Below, in pieces: positions 29,808-32,517 of a stretch of 32,517 bases of DNA (position 1 is its first letter; each line of letters begins with the position of its first letter). The notes beneath the pieces were generated by a model, which saw only the letters and a program-made list of their open reading frames with translations, did not search any database and was not told the DNA's origin. This DNA is from Nocardia gamkensis NBRC 108242. GTDB lineage: Bacteria > Actinomycetota > Actinomycetes > Mycobacteriales > Mycobacteriaceae. The position numbers and the translations under genes are program-made. The DNA lies in NCBI RefSeq assembly GCF_001612985.1, contig NZ_BDBM01000049.1:1-32517 (forward strand), in the 5' to 3' direction.

Positions 29808-31676
29808 GTGCCACGGCGGACACTCGACTCGTTGGTGACCCAGGTCGCCTCTGAGCTCATGGGTGTGGACGCCACGACCATGGTCGCCGCCACCGAACGC
29901 GTGCTCGCTCAACTGGTCGAGTACTTCGACGTGGATTTCAGCTACGTGCGACACACCGACCGCGAACGCCGGGCAACCGTGCTCGTCGCGGAATGGCCGC
30001 ACCGGCAGAACGTCCCCGATCCCGACCCGCTCGGCGTGATCTACTTCGACGGGGCCGATCCCGTGTTCAGTGCGCTGGAGAACGCGACCGAGCCCATGGT
30101 CGCGCGCCCGACCCCGGAGTTCGCCGATTACCAGGAGACCGTCCGCCGCGGGTCCGGCATCGTGGGGGTGACCTCGGCCGCCGTGCCGCTGCTGTCGCGG
30201 GGCGAGCCGACCGGCGTGCTCGGCTTCGTCAAGTCCGGCGATCGCGAGTGGAGCACTCGTGAAATCAACGTGCTGAAAGCCATCGCGGCGCTGTTCGCGC
30301 AGCTACAGGCGCGGGTGGTCGCGGAGGAACGTCTCCGATATATCGCGCTGCACGACGATTTGACCGGCCTGGCGAATCGGCGTGCGCTGCTCGAGCACAT
30401 GGAGGAGCGATTACGCTCCGGCAGTCCCGGCCCGGTGGCCGCCTTCTTCCTCGACCTGGACCGCTTGAAGGCCCTCAACGATTTCCTCGGCCACACCGCC
30501 GGGGACAACTTCATCCGTACGTTGTCGACGCGGTTGCGGGAGAACCTGGACCCGAACGACATGATCGCCCGACTGGGCGGCGACGAATTCGTCATCGTGC
30601 CCGCCAAGCCCATGGACGCGGTGGCCGCCGAATACGAGGCGAACCGCATCCAGCAGTTGATCGCCCGCCGCGTCACCGTCGGCGGCGAGTCGGTCAGCCG
30701 GGGCGCGAGCGTCGGCGTAGCGCTCGGCTTCCCCGGTGAGACCACCGTCGCCGACGTGCTGCGCCGCGCCGATCACGCCTTGTTGTCGGCGAAATCGGGC
30801 GGCGGCAACGGCGTCGCGGTGTTCACCGACACCATGCGCGCGCAATTCGAACTCCAGGACGACGTGGAGCTCAATCTGCGCGGCGCGGTGTCGGACGGCT
30901 CGCTGCTGCTGCACTATCAGCCCGAGGTGGATCTGCGCACGGGCCGCATCGTGGCACTGGAGGCGCTGGTCCGCTGGCTGCACCCGACCAGGGGGCTGCT
31001 GCCGCCCGCCGCGTTCGTCACCGTCGCCGAGGCCACCAACCTGGCCGGCGAGCTGGGGCGCTGGGTGATCCGTTCGGCGTGCGCGCAGTTCGCCGAATGG
31101 CGCAGGCGCGGCCTGGCGGGCAACGTGGTGATGCGGATCAACGTGTCGCCGGTGCAGCTGGTCAGCCTCGACTTCGTCGAGCGCATCGAGGACATCCTTC
31201 GCCTGTTCGGCATCGATGGCAGCTCGGTGTGCCTGGAGATCACCGAGCACGTCGTGGTGCAGGACCTGGCCCGGACCCAGGTCACGCTGCGCGGACTGAA
31301 GCGGATGGGTGTGCAGATCGCCATCGACGACTTCGGCACCGGTTACAGCTCGCTGTCGCATCTGAAGGCGCTGCCGGTGGACGCGGTGAAGATCGATCGG
31401 GGGTTCGTGCAGCGGCTCGGCGCCAGCACCGACGATCTGGCCATCGTGAAATCCATCATCGGCCTGGCCGGCTCGTTCGGGCTCGGCGTCGTCGGCGAGG
31501 GCGTCGAGACGGCGGTCGCCGCGCGCACCCTGGTCGGTCTCGGCTGCTACCGCGCGCAGGGCTTCCTGATCGCCAAGCCGATGCCCGCCGAGCAGGTCGA
31601 AACGCACCTCACCGCGGGCCGCATCCCGCTCGATCTGGATCTGCCCCGGGCCGGGCGCGGGTTGCCCGCGCACTGA
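29808..31676 (+). CDS. dcpA: GGDEF-EAL protein with N-terminal GAF-like domain (bifunctional c-di-GMP enzyme)
   Basis: This 622-residue protein matches the layout of mycobacterial Rv1354c/DcpA: a GAF-like sensor (about 20-175), a diguanylate cyclase domain with RLGGDEF (GGDEF at residues 257-261), and a phosphodiesterase domain with EAL (385-387), DDFGTGYSS, KIDRGF and GEGVET intact. Both activities look possible. The inhibitory I-site RxxD upstream of GGDEF reads DPND, so product inhibition is probably lost. GTG 29808 follows GGAG and gives the family's usual length. It starts 16 bp after the moeY-like gene, so the two are probably one transcript. c-di-GMP is made and broken down in the cytoplasm. 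Confidence 0.93.
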   Translation: MPRRTLDSLVTQVASELMGVDATTMVAATERVLAQLVEYFDVDFSYVRHTDRERRATVLVAEWPHRQNVPDPDPLGVIYFDGADPVFSALENATEPMVARPTPEFADYQETVRRGSGIVGVTSAAVPLLSRGEPTGVLGFVKSGDREWSTREINVLKAIAALFAQLQARVVAEERLRYIALHDDLTGLANRRALLEHMEERLRSGSPGPVAAFFLDLDRLKALNDFLGHTAGDNFIRTLSTRLRENLDPNDMIARLGGDEFVIVPAKPMDAVAAEYEANRIQQLIARRVTVGGESVSRGASVGVALGFPGETTVADVLRRADHALLSAKSGGGNGVAVFTDTMRAQFELQDDVELNLRGAVSDGSLLLHYQPEVDLRTGRIVALEALVRWLHPTRGLLPPAAFVTVAEATNLAGELGRWVIRSACAQFAEWRRRGLAGNVVMRINVSPVQLVSLDFVERIEDILRLFGIDGSSVCLEITEHVVVQDLARTQVTLRGLKRMGVQIAIDDFGTGYSSLSHLKALPVDAVKIDRGFVQRLGASTDDLAIVKSIIGLAGSFGLGVVGEGVETAVAARTLVGLGCYRAQGFLIAKPMPAEQVETHLTAGRIPLDLDLPRAGRGLPAH

Positions 31677-31769
31677 GATCACGGCCGCAGCCGCCGGTTA
31701 TCCGGGTCTTCCACGCCCGTTCACGCACCGTTGGGCACGGGTGCCCCGATGCGCTGCACGATCGGCCGC

Positions 31770-32517
31770 GTGCGCATAGTTCAGCTTGCGAACTTCTACG
31801 GCCCGCGTTCGGGTGGGCTGCGCACGGCGCTGCACCATCTGGGAGAGGGATACGTCGCCGCCGGACACGACGTGGTACTGATCGTGCCGGGTCCGCGCCG
31901 GTCGGAGGAGATCCTGCCCACCGGGGTCGCGCGGATCACGCTGCCCGCGTTGGCCATTCCGTGGACCGGTGGCTACCGTGCGGCGGATCCACGCCGGGTG
32001 GCCGATGTCCTGGACGGATTGCGGCCCGACGTGCTCGAGGTGTCCGACCGGCTGACACTGCGCGGCTTCGGCCGCTGGGCGCGGCGGCGCGAGGTGACCG
32101 GCGTGATGATCTCGCACGAGCGGCTCGACCGGCTGCTCGGTCAGGTGCTGCCCGGTCCGCTGGCGCGGCGCTGCGCCGACGTGGCCAACCGGCACACCGC
32201 CACCGACTACGACATGGTCGTGTGCACCACCGAGTTCGCCCGCGAGGAGTTCCAGCGCATCGGCGCGGCGAACGTGGAGCTGGTCCCGCTCGGGGTGGAC
32301 CTCGAGCTGTTCAACCCGCACCGGCGCGATCGCAGGCTGCGCGCCGACCTCGGCGTGCCGGGTCATCCGCTGCTGGTGCACTGCGGCCGGTTGTCGGTCG
32401 AGAAACGGGTGGATCGCAGCATCGAGGCGATCGGCGCGTTGCGGGAGGCGGGTGTCGAGGCGCGGTTGGTCGTCGCCGGGGACGGTCCGCGCCGGGACGC
32501 GCTGCAACGGCGGGCCC
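31770..32517 (+). CDS. pimC: Glycosyltransferase family 4, PimC-like mannosyltransferase (3' end outside window)
   Basis: The first 249 codons of a GT-B enzyme are present. The N-terminal domain begins MRIVQLANFYGPRSGGLRTA, then IPWTGGYR, LEVSDRLTLRGFGRWARR, and ISHERLDRLLGQ. The C-terminal domain opens VELVPLGVDLELFNP and VHCGRLSVEKRVDRSIEA. These blocks are close to PimC, which adds a mannose to phosphatidylinositol mannosides from GDP-mannose at the inner membrane. GTG 31770 fits the family start; ATG 31749 is in frame and possible. The gene runs off the window edge. A glycosyltransferase of this type fits the cell envelope of Nocardia and Mycobacterium. Confidence 0.88.
   Translation, partial: MRIVQLANFYGPRSGGLRTALHHLGEGYVAAGHDVVLIVPGPRRSEEILPTGVARITLPALAIPWTGGYRAADPRRVADVLDGLRPDVLEVSDRLTLRGFGRWARRREVTGVMISHERLDRLLGQVLPGPLARRCADVANRHTATDYDMVVCTTEFAREEFQRIGAANVELVPLGVDLELFNPHRRDRRLRADLGVPGHPLLVHCGRLSVEKRVDRSIEAIGALREAGVEARLVVAGDGPRRDALQRRA

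Noticed and set aside
31733..31746. GGGCAC/GTGCCC palindrome before the pimC-like gene
   Set aside because: The two-base loop is too tight for a good hairpin, and such GC palindromes are frequent in this DNA.

Overview
The window is high-GC actinobacterial DNA and most likely comes from Nocardia or a close relative in the Mycobacteriales. Three things point there. Genes near the right end match the Mycobacterium tuberculosis neighbours Rv1354c (GGDEF-EAL c-di-GMP enzyme) and Rv1355c (MoeY). The last gene resembles the mannosyltransferase PimC. Codon third positions are almost all G or C in the right half. No tRNA, rRNA, CRISPR array or intact insertion sequence was seen.

Positions 1 to about 17,000 look like an accessory region. 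The genes are small, mixed in base composition, and several are broken or truncated. It holds two related loci. Locus A (about 113-4031) has a leftward operon of four small genes, including a DUF4254-type protein, that ends at a strong terminator. It is divergent from a zinc-ribbon/XRE/TPR regulator coupled to an aminoglycoside-phosphotransferase-like kinase. Locus B (about 5800-11483) has a leftward operon with a paralogue of one of those small proteins, divergent from a NUDIX hydrolase and a half-length, catalytically degenerate PfkB-like protein. Next comes a tightly overlapping leftward operon (P-loop nucleotide kinase, radical SAM/SPASM enzyme, cupin-like protein), divergent from a second copy of the XRE regulator. 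The two regulator genes share a conserved promoter/leader module, which suggests common control.

The same accessory region carries defence-type genes. At 13761-15571 an S-4TM putative pore-forming effector is followed by a CD-NTase, the architecture of a minimal CBASS (cyclic-oligonucleotide anti-phage) operon. Convergent with it is a protein with two PD-(D/E)xK nuclease-like domains. Further left is a lower-GC protein whose C-terminus carries an RX4H HEPN-like motif. Two proteins with recombinase-type helix-turn-helix domains (5177-5773 and 16745-17002), the second cut short, lie at either side of the locus-B-to-nuclease interval.

From about 17,200 rightwards the sequence looks chromosomal. 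There is an epoxide hydrolase divergent from a CGNR zinc-finger (ABATE) protein with repeated operator-like palindromes between them. Secreted and lipoprotein genes follow, with a fragment of dnaK. Two TetR regulators come next, the second divergent from a cytochrome P450-ferredoxin pair across a 32-bp palindrome. After these are a cysteine-rich small protein, a family-5 uracil-DNA glycosylase preceded by a 29-codon small gene, two tandem GyrI-like/effector-binding-type proteins, a GNAT/FeeM-like acyltransferase, the moeY-like E1/nitroreductase fusion, the GGDEF-EAL protein and the truncated pimC-like gene.
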